Source: RH-AL1 sp965277735 (lineage in GTDB: Bacteria > Pseudomonadota > Alphaproteobacteria > Rhizobiales > Beijerinckiaceae). From it: a stretch of 64,000 nucleotides of DNA. The translations under genes and the position numbers were made by a program. This document shows, piece after piece, positions 51,270-59,258 of the stretch; positions within the stretch are counted from its first letter, which is position 1; each line of letters begins with the position of its first letter. The stretch lies in contig CBDIDO010000003.1 in the NCBI GenBank assembly GCA_965277735.1, positions 868,001-932,000 on the forward strand, given 5' to 3'. The notes beneath the pieces were generated by a model, which was not told where the DNA came from, did not search any database, and worked only from the letters and a program-made list of their open reading frames with translations.

Positions 51270-52103
51270 CTAGTTCGGCCGGGCCGGAGTGGTCTCCGGC
51301 AGGATCTCGATCTCGTCGGGGCCGGCCAGCTCGATGCGCGGTCCGAAGCGGCGGTCGAGCAGACCGCGCAGGCGCAAGGTGCGACCGATCAGAGAATGGA
51401 CGTCCACGCCTTGAGCCTCGAATGTCTTCATCGCGCGCGGGACGATCGTCGCCTCCAGGAGGCCGTGCGACCCCGATTGTGCGGCGCCTTGCCCTTCGAG
51501 GCGGAGCCGCGTGCGATACGGCCCCGGCTCGACGGCGCGAAGCCGCGCATCGACGACGACATCGGTGCCGGCCCGCTCGGCGAACGCCGCGCGATCGTCG
51601 ACCGCGAGCACGCTGTAGAATGGATCGGCCCACAGGCCAAGCCGCCCGCGCCGCGCATTGTCCTCTGCCGCGAGCAGGGCGGTACGGCAGGTGGCGGCGG
51701 CGGGTTCGGGCTGGTAGCGAGCCAGGCCCGCGGCGAGCGCCAGGGCGGCCAGCCCGCCGGGGGCCGTGTCGGTGACGCTCGCGAACGCCACGAGGCGTCC
51801 CCACCGATCGGGCTTCGGCGACAGGACCGTCACGGCGAGCGCGTGATGGGCGACAAGGGCGGCGAAGGCCGAAGCATTCACGGCGTCGCGATCCGGCGCG
51901 TTCGGCGTCCCAGCCGCGGCTTCGAGCCCGGCGAGGCGAAGGCGGCGTCCGTCGGCGAGCTTCAGCTCTAGCCGTGGGGCAACCGACGCGAGCACGGCCG
52001 GCTCGGCACCGACCGTCGGGCAGGCGTCCGCACGCGCCGAAGTTGCGCCGGCGCAAGCGAGAGTCACGAGCGCGGCACGACGACAAACCGCGAAACCGAG
52101 CAT
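51270..52103 (-). CDS. Exported SNase-like (thermonuclease family) protein
   Basis: 277 residues. Signal peptide RRAALVTLACAGATSARA; the OB-like part has RLRLAGLEAA, LAVTVLSPKPDRWGRLVAF and EDNARRGRLGLWADPFYSVL, which match the thermonuclease fold. The catalytic Asp/Arg/Glu set is not clearly complete (the usual D-G-D pattern is missing), so it may be a non-catalytic member. C-terminal ~120 residues are an extra domain. ATG 52103; transcribed just before the M48 gene, 6 bp apart. Confidence 0.72.
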   Translation of the reverse strand: MLGFAVCRRAALVTLACAGATSARADACPTVGAEPAVLASVAPRLELKLADGRRLRLAGLEAAAGTPNAPDRDAVNASAFAALVAHHALAVTVLSPKPDRWGRLVAFASVTDTAPGGLAALALAAGLARYQPEPAAATCRTALLAAEDNARRGRLGLWADPFYSVLAVDDRAAFAERAGTDVVVDARLRAVEPGPYRTRLRLEGQGAAQSGSHGLLEATIVPRAMKTFEAQGVDVHSLIGRTLRLRGLLDRRFGPRIELAGPDEIEILPETTPARPN

Positions 52104-52234
52104 CGGACCTCCCGTTTGGGTCGCGGTCTTAACGCAGCTTTGAACGGTCGCCTACGTTCTTCTCTTCACCCTTGTTTTCAAAGCCGTTACGGTCGGATTG
52201 GCACCTCTGCCGCTCGACCCGGGACGGAATTTCC

Positions 52235-52534
52235 ATGCTCTTTCAGGCCCTCACCGACGCGCCGACGCTGCGCGAAGGGGTGACGCTCAACTTCATGGCC
52301 GTGCCGCAGGACGAGGCCTCCGTGCCGGCGGGGATCGCGGCCGGCGATCGCGTCATGCTGCGCTTCGGCCATTGCTGCCCGCTGCTCAGGGAAGGGCGGA
52401 TCAGCGCGGCGGATGCGGAGGCCTTGGCGCTCTCGCTCGACGGCGCCATCTGGGCGCTCGCGCCGCGCACGACCGGGATCGAGGTCCCCGGCATCGTCAG
52501 CCAAGACTGGATCATCACGCACCGCGCCGACTAG
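52235..52534 (+). CDS. Hypothetical protein (99 aa)
   Basis: ATG at 52235 preceded by GGGACGGA. Product MLFQALTDAPTLREGVTLNF, a central CCPLLREGRISAADAEALAL with two adjacent Cys, and IVSQDWIITHRAD at the end. No signal peptide. No known family. It lies in an isolated slot between the divergent SNase-like gene and the convergent transglycosylase gene. Confidence 0.55.
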   Translation: MLFQALTDAPTLREGVTLNFMAVPQDEASVPAGIAAGDRVMLRFGHCCPLLREGRISAADAEALALSLDGAIWALAPRTTGIEVPGIVSQDWIITHRAD

Positions 52535-52552
52535 CGCTTTCTCGACGTTGCG

Positions 52553-53323
52553 CTAGCGGGCGGCGACCCGCTTCCAGCGCGCCTCGAGGCGCGCGTCGAT
52601 GCGGCCGACCTTGGCCGTCATCGCGGCCCAGAACGCCTTGCCCGAGCGGGCGCGCCCACGGCCGGGCACAGGAGCCGCAGGGACCGCAGAGGCGCCCTTG
52701 GCCATGCCGGCGTCGGCAAGCTTGATCGCGATGAGATCGGCGGGCGTGATCATCGCGGCGAGCGGCGAGCCGACCGCGACGAGGTGCGCCCGCGCCCGCG
52801 CGCAATAGGAGACCGAGAGCGCGCTCATCATCTCCTCGCCGGTCCCGGCGCGGTACTTCATGAGGGTCCGGCAGACGTCGCCCTTCGTCATATGCCAGGC
52901 TTGGCCGAGGTAGGTCGCGCCGTAATGGATGTTAGTCGCGGGATCGGCGAGCTCGCCGGGCAGGCCTTTGAAGCCGAGCATCGCCGCCGTGCCGGGGCGC
53001 ACCTGCATTAAGCCGATCTCGCCGACGCCGCCGACGACGCTCGGGTCGTAGCCGCTCTCGATCTTCATCACGGCGTCGACCAGCGCATACGGCAGGCCGG
53101 CCTTCGCCGCCTCGTCGATCGCGAATTTACGGAACGGCGCCGACCCCGCGGCCGGACGCGGCGGGAGCGGCAGGACCCCGATGGGTCCCGAAGCCGGAGC
53201 GGCGTCGTCTTTCGCAAGCGCGAGAGACGGACGCGCGGGGGGCACGGGCGTCTGCGCCAGCGTCGGCGCGGACAGGAGGCCAGTGGACAGGAAGACAAAG
53301 AGCAACGATCCGGCAACGTGCAT
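52553..53323 (-). CDS. Lytic transglycosylase (SLT domain)
   Basis: 256 residues from ATG 53323. Signal peptide AGSLLFVFLSTGLLSAPTLA; SLT core VDAVMKIESGYDPSVVGGVG with the catalytic Glu, GEIGLMQVRPGTAAMLGF, NIHYGATYLGQAWHM and a Y-rich turn CRTLMKYRAG. Cleaves peptidoglycan glycan strands with formation of 1,6-anhydro-MurNAc in the periplasm. Basic C-terminus. The alternative start at 53353 adds ten residues and weakens the signal peptide. Confidence 0.9.
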   Translation of the reverse strand: MHVAGSLLFVFLSTGLLSAPTLAQTPVPPARPSLALAKDDAAPASGPIGVLPLPPRPAAGSAPFRKFAIDEAAKAGLPYALVDAVMKIESGYDPSVVGGVGEIGLMQVRPGTAAMLGFKGLPGELADPATNIHYGATYLGQAWHMTKGDVCRTLMKYRAGTGEEMMSALSVSYCARARAHLVAVGSPLAAMITPADLIAIKLADAGMAKGASAVPAAPVPGRGRARSGKAFWAAMTAKVGRIDARLEARWKRVAAR

Positions 53324-53370
53324 CGGGACAGGTCTCGAAATGCAATGCACCATAGCGTGGCGCGTGGCCG

Positions 53371-54771
53371 TTAAGGAAGGCTCTCGCGCTGGCTCATCGC
53401 GTCGGCGAGGCTGCTCGCGACGGGGGAGTGCAGGCCGGGGTCTCGCAGCGCGTGCGCTTCGGGGCCAACCGCCGCATTGGTCGAGAGGTCGAAGAGGTCC
53501 ATCGGCAGCAGCGTCGGCGAATGCGGCGGCGAGGTGAACCAGCGCCCCGACAGCCCGACCTCGTGGCCGGCCGCGAACAGCTCGCGCGCGTGCTCCTGGT
53601 CGAACAGCATGCGCGGCTTCGGCGCGAAGCTCGCGGGGATCGGGTTGAAGAAGAAGCGGCTGTTGTTGCGCTTCGCGGTCAGCGCCAGCGCCAACAGGTT
53701 GTCGATGACCTGATACTTCACCAGCGTCTGCACCGCGCGCGCCGCGATCGGCATCAGCCGCGGATCGATCGGAGCGTATTCCGGCCCGAGCTTGCCGTTC
53801 TGGATCACGTAGAGCGTGCGCTCGCGCCGCTTCTCGAAGACCAGGTCCTCGATCTTCAGCACTTCCGTCTCCGGCGGGATGAAGACCAGCTCGGCGGTGA
53901 CGCCGCCGTCGACATGCATCTCGTCGTAGATTTTCCCGTCCGGACCGACCACGTCGATGTGGACCGGCGGGAACAGGCCCGGCAGCGCCGAGGAGGCTCG
54001 CAGGATTTTGACGAACAGGTCGCGGCGATCGGGCCGGTTCGACGCCGCGATCTCTGACATCGACCAGATGACCTGACGCTGCGCGTCGAGGTTCGTCGTC
54101 AGCACCAGGAGACGCCGGCCCTTCACGTGCTCCGCGGCGACCTGGTCGAGGAACAGATCCGTCACGTAGTGGCGGATCAGTGCGTCGAGCTTCGTCGTAT
54201 CGTTAAGTGCGTCGGAGAAGAAGCCGCGCAGGCCGCGGCTTTTGTAGAGATGGCCGGCGCCATACTCGGTGTAGATCTCCTCGAGACAGAGATCGCGGTC
54301 GATAAAGGCGAAAGGCGCGGCGAGCGCGCCGGCGCTGACGCCGGTGACGACCTCGAAGCACGGTCGGTCGCCACGCTGGCCCCAGCCGGCGAGCACGCCG
54401 GCCGCGAACGCACCCTTGTCACCGCCGCCCGACAGCGCGAGGAAGTTCGCGATATCGCGACCCTGCGCCGCGACGCCGGACTCGGCGGCGGCGAGCACTT
54501 GCCTGTTCTTCTCGATGAGAAGCTGCTCGAAGCTCGGTGTGTAGATGTCGCCCCAGGTGCGGACGTTCTCAAAGCCCGGCACCACCGCGGAATCCAGCAT
54601 CGACTCGGGCAGCGCCGACGGTCGACGCGGAAACTCGGCCTGTTTGTGGGCCTGACGCGTCCGCGCGAAGCGCCGGGACAGGCGGCGCAGGAACGGGTCG
54701 CGATGCCGCGCCTCGGCCTCCGCGCGGATTTCCCAGGGCTCGAATGTTCGCGGCGACCTGTGCTCGTTCAC
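53371..54771 (-). CDS. Patatin-like phospholipase
   Basis: 466 residues. Oxyanion loop LALSGGGDKGAFAAG, nucleophile motif GVSAG (S146) and MHVDGGV (D288) form the Ser/Asp dyad of patatins. Hydrolyses membrane lipid acyl esters; may be secreted or cytosolic, as no signal peptide was found (a basic N-terminus, RRLSRRFARTRQAHKQ). GTG start at 54771 behind AGGA. The N-terminal 100 residues and C-terminal 100 residues flank the patatin core and are of unknown role. Confidence 0.9.
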   Translation of the reverse strand: MNEHRSPRTFEPWEIRAEAEARHRDPFLRRLSRRFARTRQAHKQAEFPRRPSALPESMLDSAVVPGFENVRTWGDIYTPSFEQLLIEKNRQVLAAAESGVAAQGRDIANFLALSGGGDKGAFAAGVLAGWGQRGDRPCFEVVTGVSAGALAAPFAFIDRDLCLEEIYTEYGAGHLYKSRGLRGFFSDALNDTTKLDALIRHYVTDLFLDQVAAEHVKGRRLLVLTTNLDAQRQVIWSMSEIAASNRPDRRDLFVKILRASSALPGLFPPVHIDVVGPDGKIYDEMHVDGGVTAELVFIPPETEVLKIEDLVFEKRRERTLYVIQNGKLGPEYAPIDPRLMPIAARAVQTLVKYQVIDNLLALALTAKRNNSRFFFNPIPASFAPKPRMLFDQEHARELFAAGHEVGLSGRWFTSPPHSPTLLPMDLFDLSTNAAVGPEAHALRDPGLHSPVASSLADAMSQRESLP

Positions 54772-54810
54772 GACCCGCGTCCTCCTGGGCTTTGCAGGAT
54801 AGATAATGTC

Positions 54811-55017
54811 TTAGTCGGTTGCGACCATGACGTCGGAGGCTTTGATCAGCGCGATCGCCTTCTTTCCCGCCGCGAGGCCAAGCTCGGCGACCGCCTCGTT
54901 GGTGATCGAGGCGAAGATCTTGGTGCCGCCGACGTCGATCACGACATGCGAGGTCGTCGCGCCCTTGTGCACTTCGACGACGGTGCCGGGGAGCTGGTTG
55001 CGCGCGGAGATCTTCAT
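54811..55017 (-). CDS. Molbindin-like TOBE/Mop-domain protein (68 aa)
   Basis: Single TOBE (Mop) domain: SARNQLPGTVVEVHKGATTS, HVVIDVGGTKIFASITNEAV and ALIKASDVMVATD. Binds molybdate or tungstate oxyanions, as in Mop and the ModE C-terminus. ATG 55017 with AAAGG six bases before. Located after the FAD oxidoreductase on the same strand (gap 66 bp); no modABC in sight. Confidence 0.9.
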   Translation of the reverse strand: MKISARNQLPGTVVEVHKGATTSHVVIDVGGTKIFASITNEAVAELGLAAGKKAIALIKASDVMVATD

Positions 55018-55083
55018 GGGATGGCCTTTCAAAGACGCCGCCACAAGCGGCGCGTCGGGCTTAGCAGATCGCCGTCTCGCCCA

Positions 55084-56187
55084 CTACGCCAGCGCCAGGC
55101 CGCGCACGTGCTCGGCGATGGCGAGCGCAGCGGTGAGCCCGGGCGATTCGATGCCGAAGAGGTTTACCAGCCCGGCGATGCCGTGCTCGGCCTCGCCCTC
55201 GATGACGAAGTCGCGCGCGGGCTCACCCTGCGCTGCGATCTTGGGCCGGATGCCGGCACTGGCGGGCTCCAGCGCATCGTCGGGCAGCGCCGGCCAGTAG
55301 CGGCGGATGTCGGTCGCGAATGAGGACGCCCGCGACGCGTCGACGGAATAGTCGAGGCCGTCGACCCAGGCGACGTCCGGGCCGAACAGCGCGCGGCCGT
55401 CGAGCATCAGCGTCAGATGCGTGCCGATGCCGCCCTGCACCGGGAGCGGATAGATCAGCCGCGTGAAGGGGCAGGGGCCGCGCAGCGCGAAATAGCTGCC
55501 CTTGGCGAAGGCGGCCTGCGGCACGCGCTCCGGCGGCATGCCCTCGACCGAGCGGGCCAGCGCCGGAGCGCCGTGCCCGGCGGCGTTGATCAAGACATTG
55601 CAGACGAGTCGCATCGGCGTCGCGCCGCCGACCTCGAGCACGAAGCCCTGCTTGGCGCGGTAGATGTATTCCAGCGGCGCGTAGAAGGCGGTGACGGCGC
55701 CGAATTCCTCGGCGTCGTCCTGGAGCGCGCGCACGAGAGCCTGGGCGTCGACGACGCCGGTCGAGGGCGACAGGAGGGCGCTGGTGCAGGCGAGCGCTGG
55801 CTCGAGCGCGCGGGCGTCGGTGGCCGAGAGCGGCACGACATCGTCGACCCCGTTCTCGCGGGCGAGACCGGCGATCTCGGCGAGCCGCGCGTCCTCTTGG
55901 CTCGAGGTCGCGACGACGAGCTTCCCCAGCCGGCGATACGGGACCTGGTGCGTCTCGGCGTAATCGTAGAGGAGCTTGCGCCCCGCGACGCAGAATCGCG
56001 CCTTCAGGCTCCCCGGCGGATAGTACAGCCCCGCGTGGATGACGCCGCTGCCGCGGCCCGACGTGCCGGCAAAAAGCCCCTCGCCCGCCTCGAGCACGAG
56101 CACCTGCCGTCCGGCCATCGCCAGCGCGCGGGCGATCGCCAGCCCGACGACCCCGGCGCCGGCCACCACGCATTCAACCTGGTCCAT
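55084..56187 (-). CDS. FAD-dependent oxidoreductase (LhgO/L-2-hydroxyglutarate dehydrogenase-like)
   Basis: 367 residues, DAO superfamily. Rossmann motif VAGAGVVGLAIARALAMAGR, then VLEAGEGLFAGTSGRGSGVI with HAGLYYPPGSLKARFC, the LhgO pattern, and NAAGHGAP and FGIESPGLTAALAIAEHV at the end. Oxidises hydroxyacids such as L-2-hydroxyglutarate to ketoacids and passes electrons to the quinone pool. ATG 56187, divergent from grpE. Confidence 0.88.
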   Translation of the reverse strand: MDQVECVVAGAGVVGLAIARALAMAGRQVLVLEAGEGLFAGTSGRGSGVIHAGLYYPPGSLKARFCVAGRKLLYDYAETHQVPYRRLGKLVVATSSQEDARLAEIAGLARENGVDDVVPLSATDARALEPALACTSALLSPSTGVVDAQALVRALQDDAEEFGAVTAFYAPLEYIYRAKQGFVLEVGGATPMRLVCNVLINAAGHGAPALARSVEGMPPERVPQAAFAKGSYFALRGPCPFTRLIYPLPVQGGIGTHLTLMLDGRALFGPDVAWVDGLDYSVDASRASSFATDIRRYWPALPDDALEPASAGIRPKIAAQGEPARDFVIEGEAEHGIAGLVNLFGIESPGLTAALAIAEHVRGLALA

Positions 56188-56291
56188 GAACGGCCAACAC
56201 CCCTTTGTTTGGCTTGATATTTAGGCCCGTCAAACTGATATGGAGGCCGGTTTTCAACACACGTCCACCATCTCACGTCCACAAGGGTTTC

Positions 56292-56906
56292 ATGAGCGAC
56301 TCCAAGCCAGAGCAGCAGCAGCCGGCCAACGCCAACGGCTCAGCCGACGCCGCGGCGCAGTCCGACGGGAAGGCGAGCGCCGCCGCCTCCGCGGAGGCGA
56401 ACGCCAACGCCGAGCCCGATCCGTTCAAGGTGCTCGAGGCGCTGCAGGCGGAGAACGTCGAGCTGAAGGACCGTTCGCTGCGCACGCTGGCGGAGATGGA
56501 GAACCTGCGCCGGCGCACCGAGCGCGAGGTCACCGACGCCAAGGCCTACGGCGTCACCTCCTTCGCCCGCGAGATGCTCGGCTTCGCCGACAACCTGCGC
56601 CGCGCCGTCGAGGCGGTGCCGGCGGAGGCGCTCGAAGGCGCCGACCCGGCGGTGAAGAGCTTCGTTGAGGGGATCGATCTGACCGAGCGCGACTTCCTCG
56701 CCCGCCTCGCCCGGTTCGGCGTGAAGCAGATGGAGCCGCTCGGCAAGAAGTTCGACCCGAACCAGCACGAGGTTCTGTTCGAGATCCCCGACGAGAGCGT
56801 GCCGACGGGCACGGTGATGCAGATCGTCGAGCCAGGCTATACGATCGGCGAGCGGACGCTGCGCGCCGCCAAGGTCGGCGTGTCGCGCGGCGGCCCGAAG
56901 GCCTAG
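56292..56906 (+). CDS. grpE: Nucleotide exchange factor GrpE
   Basis: 204 residues. Low-complexity acidic/Ala-rich N-terminus (1-45), coiled coil 45-105 (LKDRSLRTLAEMENLRRRTE), then DNLRRAVEAVP, GVKQMEPLGKKFDPNQHEVL and VVEPGYTIGERTLRAAKVGV-like EPGYTIGERTLRAAKVGVSR. Drives ADP release from DnaK. ATG 56292 with AAGGG five bases upstream. The window holds no dnaK/dnaJ next to it; a REP-like spacer follows. Confidence 0.96.
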   Translation: MSDSKPEQQQPANANGSADAAAQSDGKASAAASAEANANAEPDPFKVLEALQAENVELKDRSLRTLAEMENLRRRTEREVTDAKAYGVTSFAREMLGFADNLRRAVEAVPAEALEGADPAVKSFVEGIDLTERDFLARLARFGVKQMEPLGKKFDPNQHEVLFEIPDESVPTGTVMQIVEPGYTIGERTLRAAKVGVSRGGPKA

Positions 56907-56921
56907 CTCCTGGTAGCCGTC

Positions 56922-57010
56922 ATGGCCGGGTTGTCCCGGCCATCCAAGCGGCGCCGCCTAGGCGTCCTTGCACGTACGGCCGCGATGTCCCGGCGTGGGC
57001 GGCCGGGACA
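56922..57010. repeat. REP-like palindromic element downstream of grpE
   Basis: Two hairpins: ATGGCCGGG / CCCGGCCAT (56922-56930 and 56935-56943) and TGTCCCGGC / GCCGGGACA (56986-56994 and 57002-57010). The TCATGGCCGGG...CCCGGCCATCC sequence is a known kind of dispersed intergenic repeat in Hyphomicrobiales. It sits between convergent grpE and alkB genes and could act as transcription stop. Confidence 0.65.
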
Positions 57011-57066
57011 AGCCCGATCGTGATGGTGACGAGCGGGCGCATCACCCCGATACCGCCAGCCGGACA

Positions 57067-57696
57067 TCACAGCCGCTCCCCGGTCACCCGGCGTAGCGTC
57101 AGGTTGAACCGGCCGCCCTCTTTGAGCAGCGTCGAGGAGCCGGCCAGGATGCGGTCGACGCCGTGGAAGGCGAGCCGCGCGGCGCCGCCGAGCACCAGCG
57201 CATCGCCGGATTCGAGCTTCAGGCTCTTCGTCGGCCCACGCCGCCCGGTGCCGCCATAGCGGAACACGCAGGTGTCGCCGAGCGACAGCGACAGCACGGG
57301 GGCGACGAAGCTCTCCTCGTCACGATCCTGGTGCAGGCCCATCTTCGCGCTGCCGTCGTAATAGTTGATGAGCCCCGCCTCGGGCGGATCGGGATAGTCG
57401 GCTAGAGCCGCCCAGGCATCGAGGATCGGCAGCGGCAGCGGCGGCCACGCGCGGCCCGTCGTCGGGTGGGTCGGGCTGTAGCGGTAGCCGCTGCGATCCG
57501 AGACCCAGCCGAGCGGCCCACAATTGCTCATGCGCACCGAGAACGGCGTGCCGCTGCGCGGCATGGTCGGAGTGAACAGCGGGGCGTCGGTGAGGACCGC
57601 GCGGATCGCGGCGAGCAGAGCCGCCTGCCCGTCGCGATCGAGGTAGCCTGGATAATAGCGGAGCCCCGGCGCGGCCTCGATCGCCGGGTGGCTCAC
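57067..57696 (-). CDS. alkB: Alkylated DNA repair dioxygenase AlkB
   Basis: 209 residues, Fe(II)/2-oxoglutarate dioxygenase that removes 1-meA and 3-meC. Metal ligands H122 and D124 (GLHQDRDE) and H178 (FHGVDR); 2-OG arginines R196 and R202 (RFNLTLRR). The N-terminal GLRYYPGYLD is typical. GTG at 57696, preceded by a weak GAGCGG; begins 10 bp after the response regulator stop. Length and motifs are complete. Confidence 0.95.
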   Translation of the reverse strand: MSHPAIEAAPGLRYYPGYLDRDGQAALLAAIRAVLTDAPLFTPTMPRSGTPFSVRMSNCGPLGWVSDRSGYRYSPTHPTTGRAWPPLPLPILDAWAALADYPDPPEAGLINYYDGSAKMGLHQDRDEESFVAPVLSLSLGDTCVFRYGGTGRRGPTKSLKLESGDALVLGGAARLAFHGVDRILAGSSTLLKEGGRFNLTLRRVTGERL

Positions 57697-57706
57697 CGAG
57701 TGCCGC

Positions 57707-58243
57707 TCACTTGTTGGCGAGGCGATCGAGCACGTTGGCGAAGGCGTCCGGCATGCCGTCGGCGGCCGGGGCCGGCGTCTCGTAGGTCGAGCCCATGCCG
57801 CTGCGCACGCCGCCGACGGCCGGCTTCGTCGCCATCTGGTCGACGAGGCGGTCGACGCGCGTCGCTGAGGCGTCGTGTGCGACGGACACCTGATCGCCTG
57901 CAGCGACGGCCTCGATCGCCTTGATGAGCTCGGACATGCGCATGCCCTTGGTCAGCACCGGGCAAGGCGGCGTGTCGGGCAACTCGGCATGGCCGGTCAG
58001 GATCGCGAGCCGCGCGTCGGCCTTCACGCCGAGGATGTGGTGCGCGAGGTCGGTGCCGGACATGCCGGGCATCGTGTAGTCGATCAGGATGAGGTCGTAG
58101 GCGTCGCTCTCGTGCAGCAGCTCGATCGCGGCCTCGGCGCCGACGGCCGGCGTCACGAAGTGACCTGCCTCTTCAAGCTCGTCGGCGATGACGTGCCGGA
58201 TCAACGGATCGTCGTCCACGAGAAGTATTTCGAGATGCGCCAT
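57707..58243 (-). CDS. Response regulator with long C-terminal tail
   Basis: 178 residues. CheY-like receiver (1-115) with ILLVDDDPLIRHVI (D10-12), D55 in LILIDYTMPGMSG, and an LTKGM turn with the conserved Lys. Residues 115-178 have no DNA-binding domain (RVDRLVDQMATKPAVGG and so on), so it is not a classic transcription factor. ATG 58243 has GGA close upstream; GTG 58279 is an alternative. Partner kinase unknown. Divergent from the MaoC gene. Confidence 0.85.
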   Translation of the reverse strand: MAHLEILLVDDDPLIRHVIADELEEAGHFVTPAVGAEAAIELLHESDAYDLILIDYTMPGMSGTDLAHHILGVKADARLAILTGHAELPDTPPCPVLTKGMRMSELIKAIEAVAAGDQVSVAHDASATRVDRLVDQMATKPAVGGVRSGMGSTYETPAPAADGMPDAFANVLDRLANK

Positions 58244-58377
58244 GGTCCTACCGAAAACGTCGAACTTGAGCTTCGCCACGCGTCAATCGACGTGAAGCCA
58301 GACAACATATGGTCGAACGCGATCGTTCCCTTGGCCTTTCGGCCAGGGTAAAGCTCGGCGCCGCAGAGGAGAGGACC

Positions 58378-58833
58378 TTGGTCGCAGCCACCATCGACGA
58401 GATCAAGGCCATGATCGGCCAGGAGGCCGGCGTGTCGAGCTGGGTGATGGTCGACCAGGCCCGCATCGACGCCTTCGCCGCGACGACGGGCGACGACCAG
58501 TTCATCCACGTCGACCCAGAGCGCGCCGCGACGACTCCCTACGGCGGCACCATCGCACACGGCCTGCTCACGCTCTCGCTCGTGCCCGCGATGGCCTACG
58601 AGGCGTTGCCGAGCCCGCAGCCGGTGCGCATGGCGGTCAACTACGGCTACAACCGCATCCGCTTCACCTCCCCGGTGCGGGCCGGCAAGCGGGTGCGTGC
58701 GCGCTTCAAGATCGTAGGCATCCGCGAGGTCGAGGCGGGGCGCTGGGACCGGATCACCGAGGTCAGCGTCGAGATCGAGGGCGAGACGCGCCCCGCGCTC
58801 GTCGCCGAGATGATCAGCGTCATCTACCTCTAG
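58378..58833 (+). CDS. MaoC-family (R)-specific enoyl-CoA hydratase/dehydratase
   Basis: 151 residues from TTG 58378, six to seven bases after AGGAG, the usual family length; the longer GTG-like frame to 58309 lacks similarity. Hot-dog motif: RIDAFAATTGDDQFIHVDPE (D and H of the hydratase dyad), TPYGGTIAHGLLTLSL, AVNYGYNRIRFTSPVRAG. Hydrates enoyl-CoA, linking beta-oxidation to polyhydroxyalkanoate. The PHA-system gene follows convergently 3 bp later. Confidence 0.92.
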   Translation: MVAATIDEIKAMIGQEAGVSSWVMVDQARIDAFAATTGDDQFIHVDPERAATTPYGGTIAHGLLTLSLVPAMAYEALPSPQPVRMAVNYGYNRIRFTSPVRAGKRVRARFKIVGIREVEAGRWDRITEVSVEIEGETRPALVAEMISVIYL

Positions 58834-58836
58834 CCG

Positions 58837-59163
58837 TCACACCTTCTTCGTCGTGCCGATGCGCAGCGTGTCCTGCGCGTTCGACTTCAGCAGCCCCTCG
58901 ACCTTGCTCGCCATCGCCGCGAGCAGCCAGGGCAGGTGCACCTCGACGCGCATCTCGGCTGCCTTGACCTCGATCTCCGCCGTCGCCCGCTGGCCGATCG
59001 CGCGGACGTCGAGATGCGCGGTGTCACCCACCCAGGCGATGTCGGCGCTGCCGATCTTGTCGACGTATTCGCGCTTCAGAAGATCGAAGCGCTCGCCTAT
59101 GCGCCGCTTGGCCTCGGCGATCCCGAGCTCGTGCGGGAAGGTCATGGTGATGGATCGCGACAT
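58837..59163 (-). CDS. Polyhydroxyalkanoic acid system family protein
   Basis: 108 residues of the PHA_gran_rgn family: SRSITMTFPHELGIAEAKRR, LKREYVDKIGSADIAWVGDT and VHLPWLLAAMASKVEGLL. Proteins of this family are linked to PHA granules, role not known. ATG 59163 with GGGAG six bases before. Next to a MaoC hydratase that could supply (R)-3-hydroxyacyl-CoA. Divergent-convergent arrangement suggests separate transcripts. Confidence 0.88.
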   Translation of the reverse strand: MSRSITMTFPHELGIAEAKRRIGERFDLLKREYVDKIGSADIAWVGDTAHLDVRAIGQRATAEIEVKAAEMRVEVHLPWLLAAMASKVEGLLKSNAQDTLRIGTTKKV

Positions 59164-59258
59164 GGCTTTCTCCCGAAGACTCAGAGGTAGGTGCTTGCGG
59201 GCGCTTGCGGAAGCATGCGGGCCGAGCAGATCGGACTAGGCCGATTGGTGCGAAAGCG